From positions 2,852,001 to 2,916,000 of the forward strand of contig CBDBMH010000002.1 in assembly GCA_965207275.1 (NCBI GenBank): a stretch of DNA of 64,000 nt, read 5' to 3'. A model generated the notes under the pieces. The model saw nothing but the letters and a program-made list of their open reading frames with translations, was not told the origin of the DNA and made no database searches. The translations under genes were made by a program, and so were the position numbers. Positions 8,022-16,508 of this stretch are shown piece after piece. Source of the DNA: Bin22 sp965207275 (GTDB taxonomy: Bacteria; Chloroflexota; Dehalococcoidia; Lucifugimonadales; UBA3495). The number at the start of each line of letters is the position of its first letter. The stretch's first letter is position 1.

Positions 8022-8552
8022 GTTCGGGTTCTCAGATAATGCAGTTTTTTTGATTTCCGTGCCATTTTGGGCCGTTTTGGGCCATTTCGTATCTGAAGTG
8101 TGGGTCGGATGGCGCCCCGGTGGCCCGTAAATGGGCCGCTGGCCAGATAGGAAAAAGGTAGACCGGGTGGGCCATTTTGGGCCGTTTTGGGCCACTTTCC
8201 AGACCTGAGCCAGGGAGACGTCCTCTCCTCCGGCCTCTCCCGCCAGGGGTCCGCCTGAGGCGGATTCGCACCCCCAGGGAAAGAGATGATCGGAGATTGG
8301 CAGGGCCAGGTCGTGAATGGGCCATGGGATTATGGTGGGGAAGCGTTACCCAGGGAGTCAAGAGGCAGATGTCTCCAGGGTATTTACGTCTTGAAGAACG
8401 TCGCGCTGAGCCCTTGGTCCTGGCTCAGTCCGCACGCCAAAGGCGGATAATCCACCGGGGCGAACGCCCGGGGCAGCGTCCACGTCCGCCCCTGGCGAGA
8501 CGGTCGCTCAGGGTGACTTGATTCTTTGCTGCCAGCGCTGGCGCAATTGGAG
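8022..8552 (-). repeat. Long dispersed repeat, copy B (inverted partner of 2259-2746)
   Basis: Read on the minus strand this stretch reproduces copy A in order: the gccagcgctggc palindrome and ttgattctttgctgccagc at 8519-8537, the CTGAG/CTCAG unit at 8399-8516, the ttgactccctgggtaacgc block near 8340-8360, the repeated aaaatggcccaaaa words near 8050-8200, and the final ctgcattatctgagaacccgaa at 8022-8043. Copy B carries about 40 extra bases in the CTGAG unit. Together the copies bound ~5.3 kb of unique sequence. Confidence 0.85.
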
Positions 8553-8668
8553 GGAGATCTATAGTGCCATTGCCCTGCTCCCCGAGCCCCTGCGTTTGTA
8601 ATTTCCCGCCATCCTGTCTATGCTGGTTATCCATGTTGCACTGACGGCAAAGAGGAGGAAACCACGGA

Positions 8669-9022
8669 ATGGTCAGCGACAAAATAGTTCCCGGACTGAG
8701 GGGCCAGCGGCAGACCCTGGTAGGCGAGCACAATGTAGCCGGCCACGTTGACAAGTTCAGCACCCCGTCCATGATTGGGCTGATGGAAAGGGCGGCCATC
8801 GCTGCCATAGACCCCCACCTGGAAGAGGGTCAAACCACGGTGGGGTTCGAGGTGAACGTGCGCCACCTGGCCCCCTCCGACATGGGGGCCACGGTAATCG
8901 CCCACGCCGAACTGGTGGAAGTAAACCGCAACCGCCTCAACTTCAACGTGGAAGCCTATGACGGGGACCGCAAGATCGGCGAGGGCACCCACCGGCGGGC
9001 CATAATTGACCGGAATCGATAG
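8669..9022 (+). CDS. Hotdog thioesterase, fluoroacetyl-CoA-thioesterase (FlK)-like
   Basis: A 117-residue hotdog protein. The pattern VGEHNVAGHVDKFSTPSMI, with a Thr in STPSM, a Glu in LMERAA and a His in VNVRHLAP, matches the catalytic Thr-Glu-His arrangement of FlK-type thioesterases; the second half (GATVIAHAELVEVNRNRLNF) is the usual long strand pair. It would hydrolyse a small acyl-CoA thioester in the cytoplasm. An AGAGGAGG sequence lies 8-15 bases before the ATG. It stands alone between the repeat copy and a convergent terminator. Confidence 0.85.
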   Translation: MVSDKIVPGLRGQRQTLVGEHNVAGHVDKFSTPSMIGLMERAAIAAIDPHLEEGQTTVGFEVNVRHLAPSDMGATVIAHAELVEVNRNRLNFNVEAYDGDRKIGEGTHRRAIIDRNR

Positions 9023-9097
9023 GATTTTCCCTTCCGCCAGTCCCTGGAAACGGCAAGATATTTGCCATTATTGGTGGGCAGCGCCGGGTGATAGATA

Positions 9098-9133
9098 GAA
9101 AAAAGACAGGGGCGGGAATGATTCCCGCCCCTG
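9098..9133 (-). terminator. Rho-independent terminator of the NHL operon
   Basis: A perfect 13-base inverted repeat (caggggcgggaat / attcccgcccctg, 9107-9133) is followed on the minus strand by tcttttttct. It lies 24 bases past the stop of the NHL-repeat gene, and may also slow transcription arriving from the thioesterase gene. Confidence 0.85.
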
Positions 9134-9157
9134 AAATTTGGTGGCAGCGCACCGGAC

Positions 9158-10189
9158 CTACAGATTAATCTGCGGGTCCATGTACTCGTGGTCCTTCTCG
9201 TACACCTGGACCCGGTTGCGGGCGGTGTCGACCACGAAGAGCATATTTGTGTCCCGGTCGAAGGTGAGGGCGGCGGGCTTAACGAACCGGCGCTGCTGCT
9301 CGACGAGATCGGGCACGCGTCGGCGGGCCTTCACCATGTCGGGGTTGGCGTCCAGACCCATCTGGCCCCACTTGGAGACCTCTACGGCGTCCCCTTCCAG
9401 GTAAGCGATGGGCTTGGCTTCCGGGTCGTAAATGACCACACGGTCGTTCATCCAGTCGGTGACGTAGACATCGCCTTCGCCATCCACGGTAACGTCGGTG
9501 GGATGGTTGAGGGCATCCCGCCCGTTGACCTGGTGGGCGAAGGTGCGGAGGTGGGTGCCACCGGGGGTGAACTTCTGGATGCGGTTGTTGCCCCAGTCGG
9601 CGATGTAAAGGTCGCCGCTGCCGTCGATTTCAATGCCGTCGGGCATCTCGAACTGGCCTTCAGCGCTGCCCTTGGAGCCAAAGCCGCTGATGAACTGGCC
9701 GTCCTTGGTGAACTTCTGGACCCGGCTGTTGAAAGAGTTGACGATCCAGAGGTTGTCGTCGGCATCAAAGGCCAAACCGGCGGGGCCATTGAGTTCGCCT
9801 TCACCGTCACCCTTAACGCCAAAGCCGCCCAGGGGATTGCCGTCGGCATCAAAGGCGGCCACCCGGCACTGCCATTCGTCGGCCACGTAGACGTTGCCGG
9901 CGCTGTCCAGGGCCACCCCGGAAATCCAGGTAAAGGTGGTGGGTTCGTTGTCGCCGTAGGCCAGGCCCTGGCGACCGAACTCGCCCAGGTATTCCTGGTC
10001 AACGGTGAACTTGGTAACGCGGATGCCGCCAGGGTTCTGCTCGGTAGCCCGGTTGGTAACGTAGAGCACGCCGTCTTTGGCGGCGGCAATACTGACGGGC
10101 TGGCTGAATCCCATACCGGCGGCGCCGTTGCGGCCAATGTTATGGCTGTACAACCAGGCACGCCCGGCGGCTACAGTATTCTGTGCCAT
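9158..10189 (-). CDS. NHL-repeat beta-propeller protein
   Basis: A 343-residue protein built from about six NHL-type repeats, each with a core such as GPAGLAFDADDNLWIVNSF, MPDGIEIDGSGDLYIADWG and HPTDVTVDGEGDVYVTDWM followed by NR(I/V)QKF. This is a six-bladed propeller. No signal peptide or membrane anchor is visible, so it appears cytoplasmic unless exported by another route. An AAAAGGAG sequence precedes the ATG. It is the third gene after DUF1800 and DUF1501 on the same strand, with a terminator immediately downstream. NHL proteins serve as lyase-type enzymes or scaffolds; the activity is unknown. Confidence 0.9.
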   Translation of the reverse strand: MAQNTVAAGRAWLYSHNIGRNGAAGMGFSQPVSIAAAKDGVLYVTNRATEQNPGGIRVTKFTVDQEYLGEFGRQGLAYGDNEPTTFTWISGVALDSAGNVYVADEWQCRVAAFDADGNPLGGFGVKGDGEGELNGPAGLAFDADDNLWIVNSFNSRVQKFTKDGQFISGFGSKGSAEGQFEMPDGIEIDGSGDLYIADWGNNRIQKFTPGGTHLRTFAHQVNGRDALNHPTDVTVDGEGDVYVTDWMNDRVVIYDPEAKPIAYLEGDAVEVSKWGQMGLDANPDMVKARRRVPDLVEQQRRFVKPAALTFDRDTNMLFVVDTARNRVQVYEKDHEYMDPQINL

Positions 10190-10344
10190 TTTAGTCTCCT
10201 TTTAACGATTGTATTCGTCAAAAAGGGCCGGGGAACCGCCCCCGCTGGGAAAGTTCACCCGGCCCCTAAACTCAATCTCGGTCAGCTTCGATTTTTAGGT
10301 CGGGCACCTGGATTGAGCGCCAGGTTTCAAGATCGGCCACCCGC

Positions 10345-11475
10345 TTACTTCAGGTAGCTCATCTTCTCGAAGTTGCCGTTGACGATGGGCGTGGCGTCCA
10401 TGCCGAACCAGTCTTCCACGATGGTGGTGTAAGCGCCGCGGAAGTCGTAGTTGGGGACCAGGTCACCCTGCTCCAGGTCCTTGGTCTCGCGGGACGGGTA
10501 CTCGCCGTACATGCCGCCCTTGACCGAGTCGCCGATGGCGAAGGCAACGCCGGCGGCGCCGTGGTCGGTGCCGGAGCCGTTGTCACGGACGCGGCGACCG
10601 AACTCGGAGAACAGGTACATGATTACGTTCTCGCCGGTGTTGTGCTCCTTCAGATCCTCGAAGAAAGCGGACACGCCCTCGGAAATGTCCTTCCAAAGAG
10701 CCGGGTGAGCGGCATACTCGCCGGCGTGGGTGTCGAAGCTGGCGTGCTGGGTGTAGAAGACCCGGGTTCCGAGGTCGGCCATGTAGACCTGGGCGATGTC
10801 GCGCAGGTGCTGGGCGATGGCGGAGCTGGGGTACTCTACGTTGGAGCTGTAGCGCTCCGGGGCGACCTTGACGATGTCGGCGCCAATCATGGCTTCCGTA
10901 CCGGTGGAGCGCAGGTAGTCGGTGACGAAGCTGCCGCCCACGGTGGGGGAGTACATGCGGCTGAACAGGTCCAAGGCCTTGGCCCGCTGTTCCTGGTCGC
11001 TGATGCCGGTCAGAAGACCGTAGGTGCCCAGGTCGGAGATGGCGGCAACGGGGACGCCCGGCACTGCCAGGGCCCGGGGCAGGCCATGACCGAAGTTAAT
11101 GGCGGTCAGTACGTTTTCCTTGTTGGGGTCCAGCTCGCGGGCGACGCGGCCGGCCCAGCCTTCCGTCCCGACCTTGTCCGGCTCACAGGTGTGCCAGATG
11201 TCCATGGAGCGGAAATGGGATCGCGGGGAATCGGGATAGCCGATGCCGTGAATGACCGCGACCTTGCCCTGGTCGTACATTTCCTTAATGGGACCCATGG
11301 CGGGCATGAAGCCCAAGTTGTCGTCCACCTTGATGATGTCTTCCATCTTGTAGCCGACATTGGGCCGATTCTCATAGTAGAGAGAGTCGTTGTAGGGAAT
11401 GACCGTGTTCATGTAGTCGTTGCCGCCGGTGAGCTGCAATACGACGATGACCGGATCCTTCTTGGTTGAAGTCAT
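10345..11475 (-). CDS. DUF1501 family protein
   Basis: A 376-residue protein with the DUF1501 signatures VIVVLQLTGGNDYMNTVIPYND at the N-terminus, a central GYPDSPRSHFRSMDIWHT, and a C-terminal SEFGRRVRDNGSGTDHGAA. The family belongs to the alkaline-phosphatase/sulfatase-like fold group and is usually Tat-exported and encoded beside DUF1800. This member begins directly with the first core strand and lacks a Tat or Sec signal. A perfect AGAAGGAGG precedes the ATG. It follows DUF1800 by 48 bases, which indicates one operon. Function is unknown; binding or degrading polymers at the cell surface has been suggested for the family but would need export. Confidence 0.92.
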   Translation of the reverse strand: MTSTKKDPVIVVLQLTGGNDYMNTVIPYNDSLYYENRPNVGYKMEDIIKVDDNLGFMPAMGPIKEMYDQGKVAVIHGIGYPDSPRSHFRSMDIWHTCEPDKVGTEGWAGRVARELDPNKENVLTAINFGHGLPRALAVPGVPVAAISDLGTYGLLTGISDQEQRAKALDLFSRMYSPTVGGSFVTDYLRSTGTEAMIGADIVKVAPERYSSNVEYPSSAIAQHLRDIAQVYMADLGTRVFYTQHASFDTHAGEYAAHPALWKDISEGVSAFFEDLKEHNTGENVIMYLFSEFGRRVRDNGSGTDHGAAGVAFAIGDSVKGGMYGEYPSRETKDLEQGDLVPNYDFRGAYTTIVEDWFGMDATPIVNGNFEKMSYLK

Positions 11476-11523
11476 TGTTTCCTCCTTCTAAGGTCAATTC
11501 GGATGGTCCGCATGCAGGACCGG

Positions 11524-12924
11524 TTAGGCAAACTGGAACTCGGTGGTGGCGCTGATCAGGGCCATCATCTCGCCGATGCGAGTAGCGGCTATGGCATCGT
11601 CGCTCCAGTCCACATTACCGCCGGCCTGGGCGTGGGCGCTCAACTGTTCGCGGGTCTCGCCGCTCAGTTCCAGGAAGCCCATGCTGTCCAGGCAGCTTTC
11701 CAGCAGTTCCTCCGGGGTAGAGACATTCTCGGCCTTCATGCGGCCGATAATGCTCTGCATGCCGGGGAGGCTGGTCTTGTTTACGCTGTCTGCCACGAAG
11801 TTGATGCGGGCCAGCAGGGAGCCGCTGTTAATCCACTCGGAGCCGGTATGCCAGCCTTCCACGCTGGGCGGGTCCAGGATGTCCTGACCCATGTAGCCGG
11901 GCTCGCGGCAGATCTTGGCCAGGCCGGGATCCGGGAACTCGTAGGCGCCGACCATCTTCATGGTGCTGGCGACAACTTCCGCCGGGCTCTTGATCTTCTG
12001 GAAGCGGGCATCCTTGAAGAAGTCGGACTTCAGCATGAAGCGCAGGACTTCGCGAATCTCGTAGTTGGATTCTTCGAAGACGTTGCACATCGCGTCCAGG
12101 GCTTCCTCGTCCCGGGCCGGCTCGATGGTCCAGGCGGGAACCTGCGGCTCGTCGGCGACAAAGAAGTTGTAGAGGTGGCGGCAAATGAAGCGGGCGGTGG
12201 CCGGCTCCTTCACCACGATGTCGATGATGTCTTCGCCGTTGAAGTTGCCGGTCTGGCCAAGGAAGGTCTTCTCTTCGAAGTCGTGGTCCTCTTCCCGGTA
12301 TTCAAAGCGCCAGGGGTAGCGGCCGTAAGGCTGGCGGGGCAGCTTGGGGGTGATAGTCCAGCCGGTAAAGGCCCGGGAGGCCTCCCGAACGTCCACCTCG
12401 GTGTAGTTGCTGACGCCCATGGTGAAGAGCTCCAACAACTCACGACCCCAGTTCTCATTGACCGCGTCGCGGTGGTTCTCGTTGTTGTCCAGCCAATAGA
12501 TCATGGCCGGGTTGCGGGACAGCTCCAGGATCAGGTCCTGGTAGTTGCCCATGCCCAGTTCCCGGAACATCTGGATCTGGGTCAACATCTGGTCGCAGTT
12601 ATCCAGCTTGGAGTTGCCGGTTGCGAACACATGGTGCCAGAAAAGGGCCATTTTCTCTTCCAGGGGCTTGTCGGTGCTAACCATGTTATAGAGCCAGTTG
12701 GCCTGACCCATAACCGGGTTGCCGCCAGGAAGAAGAACGCCGGGGTGGTAGCGAAGCAGCAATTCAGCCTTGCCGCCGTGGAGTTCTTCGGGGGGGTCTA
12801 CCAACTCGTCCACGACCGCGTCGTAGCCTTTGGCAACTAGCGCTTCCAACTCGTCCCGGTTGGCGCCGAATCCGGCACGCCGCATCAGGTGAGCCATTAA
12901 CGCCAGATCTTCTTTGTTTGACAT
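11524..12924 (-). CDS. DUF1800 family protein
   Basis: A 466-residue protein. LMRRAGFGANRDELEALVAKGYDAVVDELVD at the N-terminus is the DUF1800 hallmark, followed by MALFWHHVFATGNSKL, NWGRELLELFTMGV, AFTGWTI and a C-terminal PPSVEGWHTGSEWINSG. I chose the ATG at 12924 because it has GAGGAGG at -8 to -14 and fits the family start; the frame upstream to 13152 is low-GC and unrelated. It is the first gene of the DUF1800-DUF1501-NHL operon. No signal peptide is seen, unlike many exported relatives. Function is unknown. Confidence 0.92.
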   Translation of the reverse strand: MSNKEDLALMAHLMRRAGFGANRDELEALVAKGYDAVVDELVDPPEELHGGKAELLLRYHPGVLLPGGNPVMGQANWLYNMVSTDKPLEEKMALFWHHVFATGNSKLDNCDQMLTQIQMFRELGMGNYQDLILELSRNPAMIYWLDNNENHRDAVNENWGRELLELFTMGVSNYTEVDVREASRAFTGWTITPKLPRQPYGRYPWRFEYREEDHDFEEKTFLGQTGNFNGEDIIDIVVKEPATARFICRHLYNFFVADEPQVPAWTIEPARDEEALDAMCNVFEESNYEIREVLRFMLKSDFFKDARFQKIKSPAEVVASTMKMVGAYEFPDPGLAKICREPGYMGQDILDPPSVEGWHTGSEWINSGSLLARINFVADSVNKTSLPGMQSIIGRMKAENVSTPEELLESCLDSMGFLELSGETREQLSAHAQAGGNVDWSDDAIAATRIGEMMALISATTEFQFA

Positions 12925-13208
12925 CCGATGCCTCCTCTTCAGAATATTTGTTCCCTTATCACGGGTCGCATTTCTACCCAATGAAGTAACTGGGATTTTA
13001 GGCAAACTGTTGGTGCATGTCAACAGTTTTTCAGGGAATTTGGGGAATGGGTGTATTTTAATAATGATTATAAAGTGGAACTGGGGAGGGAGGTGTGGGA
13101 GGTTGACGGTTGGCCGTTGAATGAGTACTGGGGAGAGTTTATCATTAGGCAAATCTATTGTCGCTTCCTGTTGTTGCGGTGACCTTATTTGCCCGGCAAG
13201 GTGCTGTT

Positions 13209-13853
13209 ATGACTACACCAACCAAAACTCCCGCGCCGCCCGCACCAAGCGGAACCTGTGAAACCCGCAAGTTCACCGCGGAAGAATACCACCGCATGGG
13301 CGAAGCCGGCATTCTACACCCGGATGAACGTGTTGAGCTTATCTGCGGAGAAATCGTGCTTATGGCCCCTATTGGCAATCCCCATGCTACTGGCGTACGC
13401 CGTATCGAAAGGGTCTTTGGCCGCATTGTAGGGGACGCCGTAACCATTAGCGGCCAGAATCCATTACTCATAGGAGAGTACTCCAACCCCCAGCCGGACG
13501 TTGCAATTCTGCGTTTTCGAGATGATGATTATTCCGGCAAACCTCCCAGCGCCGAGGATGTCTTGCTGGTCATTGAAGTTTCGGATTCCACGATCATTTA
13601 CGACCGAGACACAAAGGTCAAGCTCTACGCCGAGGCCAACATCCCGGAAACCTGGATCATGAACCTGGTAGAAGACTGCATTGAAGCCTTCACCGGACCG
13701 GGTCCCAACGGGTACGCCAGCCACACCAGCTACCGGCGCGGCGACCGCATTGTTTCCCCTGCCTTGCCCGACATCGAATTTGCGGTGGATGACTTGCTGC
13801 CGCCGGTTCCCGAAGCCGAGAGCCCGGATGCCCAAAGAGAAGGGGCCTCATGA
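13209..13853 (+). CDS. Uma2 family PD-(D/E)XK-like protein
   Basis: A 214-residue Uma2-family (DUF820) protein. The fold landmarks are FTAEEYHRMGEAGILHPDERVELICGEIV, PQPDVAILR and LLVIEVSDSTIIYDRDTKVKLYA, with the Asp and Glu of a PD-(D/E)XK nuclease core. The family is abundant in Cyanobacteria and Chloroflexota and no activity is firmly established. ATG 13209 follows a weak AAGGTG; a GTG-type start slightly upstream is possible. It is transcribed divergently from the DUF1800 operon across a low-GC 285-base gap that should hold both promoters. Paralogues lie at 51418-52068 (intact) and 52310-52861 (broken). Confidence 0.9.
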   Translation: MTTPTKTPAPPAPSGTCETRKFTAEEYHRMGEAGILHPDERVELICGEIVLMAPIGNPHATGVRRIERVFGRIVGDAVTISGQNPLLIGEYSNPQPDVAILRFRDDDYSGKPPSAEDVLLVIEVSDSTIIYDRDTKVKLYAEANIPETWIMNLVEDCIEAFTGPGPNGYASHTSYRRGDRIVSPALPDIEFAVDDLLPPVPEAESPDAQREGAS

Positions 13854-13911
13854 CTGAGTTAGAGGCCCCTGCAAACCTGCTTGTCCTGTAAGTCCTGTCC
13901 ATCCCGGTAAA

Positions 13912-14841
13912 TTACTTCTTGCGTCGGTCCCTCAATATCTCTCCATAATCCTCCCTTCTCCACCTGTAGGGCGATGCCACAATCTTGCCCGGTTCCGAGG
14001 CCGTGGCCAGCACTTCCAGGGCGTCTTCCAGCACAACCCTTTGTTGCTCCGGGTTGCCGGGGGCGCCGAAGGGACGGCCGAAGGGGAAGCGCAGGACCAG
14101 GCCCCGGGGCACCGACATGGTGGCCGCCTTCTGCCGGTCCACCATCACCACCACCGTAGGCACGCCGGCCGCTTCAATGGCGCGGGCGATCAGTCCGCCG
14201 GACTGATGACAGCGGGGTCAAGTGGTCCCAATAACCACCCCGTCCACACCGTCGGACTTGAGACGCTGGGCCACTTCAGGGGCGGTTACCTCTATGAGGC
14301 CGGCTACGTCGTAGATGTAGCCCATGAAGCTGTAGGTGGGACTGTGCGCCTCCCCTACAACGCCCTCAGCCGCCAGTTCCTGCAGGCGGTGGATGGCGAA
14401 GACGGCGTCCACATCCTCGGCCACACCACTGGTATCGTAATGGGTGTGGGCCACCCGGAAGTCCTCCAGCGGCGTATCGAGGGGAATCTCCCGGTAGCTC
14501 CAGTCGCCGTCAACATTGAAGGGTTCCTGGTGCGCCAGGTGTATGCCCCCGGTGGTCAGCACTGCGATGCGGGACTGGGACAGGGTCCCGGTAAAGGGCG
14601 CCCAGGGAGCGGAGTCGAAGGACATAGGCAGGTCCAGCCGGTCAGTCAGGATATCCTCCCACCGGTTAAGGAACTGTTCCACCGGCCCCCAGTCATCCTC
14701 CTCCTTGGCGAGGGCCGCCAGGTTGAACAACTGGTTCATGAAGCGGGTTACGTCCTCATCCGACTGGCGCACCAGGTACTTAAGCCTGTTAAATGGGGTG
14801 GTTTCCGGGTTCTTCACCAGGTCTCTCAGGTCTATGGCCAT
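13912..14841 (-). CDS. Glycine/sarcosine/betaine/D-proline reductase-type selenoprotein B family protein, with in-frame UGA (Sec)
   Basis: Reading through a single TGA at 14218-14220 gives a continuous 309-residue protein. Around it the translation is VVIGTT-U-PRCHQSGGLIA, the active-site motif of GrdB/PrdB selenoproteins, in which Sec is followed by a Cys three positions on. The next ~90 residues (RAIEAAGVPTVVVMVD, VPRGLVLRFPFGRPFG) continue the family fold, as does the upstream 207-residue part (TGGIHLAHQEPFN, DFRVAHTHYDTSG). A hairpin starts 11 bases after the UGA. ATG 14841 has GGGAGG at about -8. A stop here would remove the catalytic centre and a third of a protein that is otherwise unbroken, so recoding is the best reading. 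No selA, selB, selC or selD is in the window. The substrate is unknown. Confidence 0.88.
14189..14207 (-). promoter_or_regulatory. Putative bacterial SECIS hairpin of the selenoprotein gene
   Basis: On the coding strand ATCAGTCC-GGC-GGACTGAT forms a perfect 8-bp stem with a three-base loop. It starts 11 nucleotides after the UGA, so its apex lies about 20 nucleotides downstream, within the range used by bacterial SelB-binding elements. The loop contains the G residues usually needed. Its placement inside conserved codons (HQSGGLI) means the stem could partly be coincidental. Confidence 0.6.
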
Positions 14842-14882
14842 GGGCTTTCCCTCCCGATGCGTCTAATGCCTTGGCCGGCAGC

Positions 14883-15527
14883 CTAAATGTCCCGCCCGCC
14901 TGCCGTCAAGAGAATCATATCCAGTATCTCGTAACCGGTGATGGACCCCCGCGAGTCTCCCACCTCCGGATCCAATACGGGAAAAACGGTGGCTGAACTG
15001 CTCAGCATGCGCTGCAGCGGGTCCTCGACCAGTCCGTCGGCAAGAGCCGAGGGCGTGCCCTGTCGCAGGACCTCGTGGAGAGAGGTACTGGCCCATTGGC
15101 TCCGGAGAAGGTATCAGGGCCCCCGTCGATGCAGTGACCGTGCAGCATCGCCTGCAGCAGGACAATTTCGGCCACACCCTTGGCCATCAGGCCGCTGGCC
15201 ACCGCGGAGGAAGCCTTGAGACTGTTAACCTCCAGCCCGGTAATGTGGGCGCTGAAGAAAGCCCCGGCGACCTTAGACCAGGGGAGCCAAAATCAGGGCA
15301 GCGATCACTTCAGGATGCCGTTCCAGGAAAGCCGGGTTCAGGTTCAGCCCGACGGAGGCGAAGGACAGGGGCACGAACAGGTTTTCCAACAGCTTGGCAC
15401 CCACCCTGAGCAGGCCTATGGCCAACAGGACGTCGGGAACTGCCATTCGTTCCAGTTTCAGCACACCACCCGCCTTTTCAGGCTGAATCTGGAACCATAA
15501 GAAGAGAGGGACTTCTTTCGCGGTCAA
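14883..15527 (-). pseudogene. Decayed CPA2-type cation/proton antiporter with C-terminal CBS-like segment
   Basis: Three fragments in different frames are collinear on the minus strand. First comes an 84-residue piece with LLAIGLLRVGAKLLENLFVP and SVGLNLNPAFL, resembling antiporter helices. A shifted frame then gives WSKVAGAFFSAHITGLE and SGLMAKGVAEIVLLQAML, the usual G-x-M-x-(K/R)-G helix of CPA2/Kef-type exchangers. A third frame gives a CBS-like tail (SSATVFPVLDPE, GSITGYEILDMILL) ending at TAG 14883-14885. The 5' half of an antiporter (several helices) is absent. The gene is therefore truncated and frameshifted. The family assignment is by motif recognition. Confidence 0.6.
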
Positions 15528-15697
15528 GGGCGCCCTGCGGTTCGGTGAGAAGGACTCCTGTGGCGCGGGGGGTTATGGCGGGAGGGAAGTGCCTCGCAAG
15601 TCAAGGGTTGCTTGAAGCAAGACCGCGCCGTCCGTTTGCCCGCCCACCGCCTTTACCGCTATACTCCTCCCAACCTTAACCGCAAAAGGGGACCACG

Positions 15698-16045
15698 ATG
15701 GTATACCCGGACTTTACCAACGGCGTGAGGGAAGTTGACCTGGGGATGGAGGACTCTTTTACCAAGTTCCCTTCCGAAGTAGAGGTGGAAGGCTTCGACT
15801 TTTACCTGGCCAAGGGCAAGGACGGCGTGCTGCGTCTCCTCTCATCGCTGTGCCCTCACAGCTGGGGCACGGTCTACCTGGAGGACACCTGCTTCATGTG
15901 CCCCTCTCACGGGTGGCGTTTCGAATTCTTCACCGGCAACTGCATCAACGGGCCCATCGCCCAGATGTTCACCTTCGAGGTGACGGCCCGCGACGGCCAC
16001 CTTTTCGCCTCCCTGCCAGAGAAGAAGAAGCAGGCGCAAACGTAA
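15698..16045 (+). CDS. Rieske-type [2Fe-2S] ferredoxin-like protein
   Basis: A 115-residue single-domain Rieske protein. The two cluster motifs are CPHSWGT (C-x-H) near residue 52 and CPSHGWRF (C-x2-H) near residue 67, with FEFFTGNCINGP in the position of the usual F-x-x-xTG-x-C/A-x-x-GP turn. It would carry electrons to an oxygenase or reductase, or act as a nitrite-reductase-small-subunit-like ferredoxin. No oxygenase is adjacent. An AAAAGGGG lies about 7 bases before the ATG. No signal peptide is present. Confidence 0.9.
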   Translation: MVYPDFTNGVREVDLGMEDSFTKFPSEVEVEGFDFYLAKGKDGVLRLLSSLCPHSWGTVYLEDTCFMCPSHGWRFEFFTGNCINGPIAQMFTFEVTARDGHLFASLPEKKKQAQT

Positions 16046-16051
16046 GCTGCC

Positions 16052-16080
16052 CACGACCACGAACGACCACGAACGACCAG
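16052..16080. repeat. Short tandem CACGAACGAC repeat
   Basis: About three head-to-tail copies of a cgaccacgaa-like unit lie just after the Rieske gene. Similar CACGAA-rich strings occur at 42905-42935, 44705-44735 and 45598-45615, always in intergenic gaps. Confidence 0.6.
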
Positions 16081-16137
16081 AGGGTTCACTGCCAGAACCA
16101 TTCTTAAAGGTTCGTGTTAGCCCGGGGATAGCTCCCT

Positions 16138-16449
16138 TCAGTTTTGCGGCTGGTTGACCAGCGCCGCTACGGCGTCGTCAAAGTCGACCACCGGATGAAT
16201 GGTGGTGGAGTTCCAGGTGGCCAGGCCCAGGTCCCGCATAGCTGAATCCACGACGTGGGCCCCCGGCGCGTCCAGGGTAATGAAGGTCAGGTGGGGCGTG
16301 GGGCTTATCCACCCGCCAACCCAGCTGCAGCCATGAGATTCCAGGACTTGGTCCCGATTCTGGGCCATGCGCAGCATCCGGTCCCGTATATCGGGCGCCA
16401 CCCCGGGACACCGCTCCGGCGCGTGCCGCAATTCAACAAAAAACAGCAT
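16138..16449 (-). CDS. Small dimeric alpha/beta-barrel-like protein, unknown function
   Basis: A 103-residue protein starting MLFFVELRHAPERCPG, then a helix (DIRDRMLRMAQNRDQVLESHGC), a strand pair (GGWISPTPHLTFITLDA) and a C-terminal helix-strand unit. This is the layout of small ferredoxin-like dimeric barrel proteins such as YCII- or DUF3303-type families, and the conserved His before TFIT supports that group. ATG 16449 has GGAGAAG a few bases upstream and was preferred to a start 8 codons earlier. No enzymatic role can be assigned. It is followed by its own short gap before the cobalamin-binding gene, which lies upstream on the same strand. Confidence 0.65.
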   Translation of the reverse strand: MLFFVELRHAPERCPGVAPDIRDRMLRMAQNRDQVLESHGCSWVGGWISPTPHLTFITLDAPGAHVVDSAMRDLGLATWNSTTIHPVVDFDDAVAALVNQPQN

Positions 16450-16508
16450 GACTTCTCCTATTCTCCTGTACAAATGCGCTCAAATACTCTCCAACTGTTG
16501 TCTTGTCG

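Noticed and set aside
9188..10357. A 389-residue frame antiparallel to the NHL gene
   Set aside because: It is the shadow of the repetitive, GC-rich NHL gene; the minus-strand product has clear NHL repeats.
14218..14841. A separate 207-residue protein ending at the TGA
   Set aside because: The downstream frame continues the family's active site and C-terminus, so a read-through selenoprotein is the better model.
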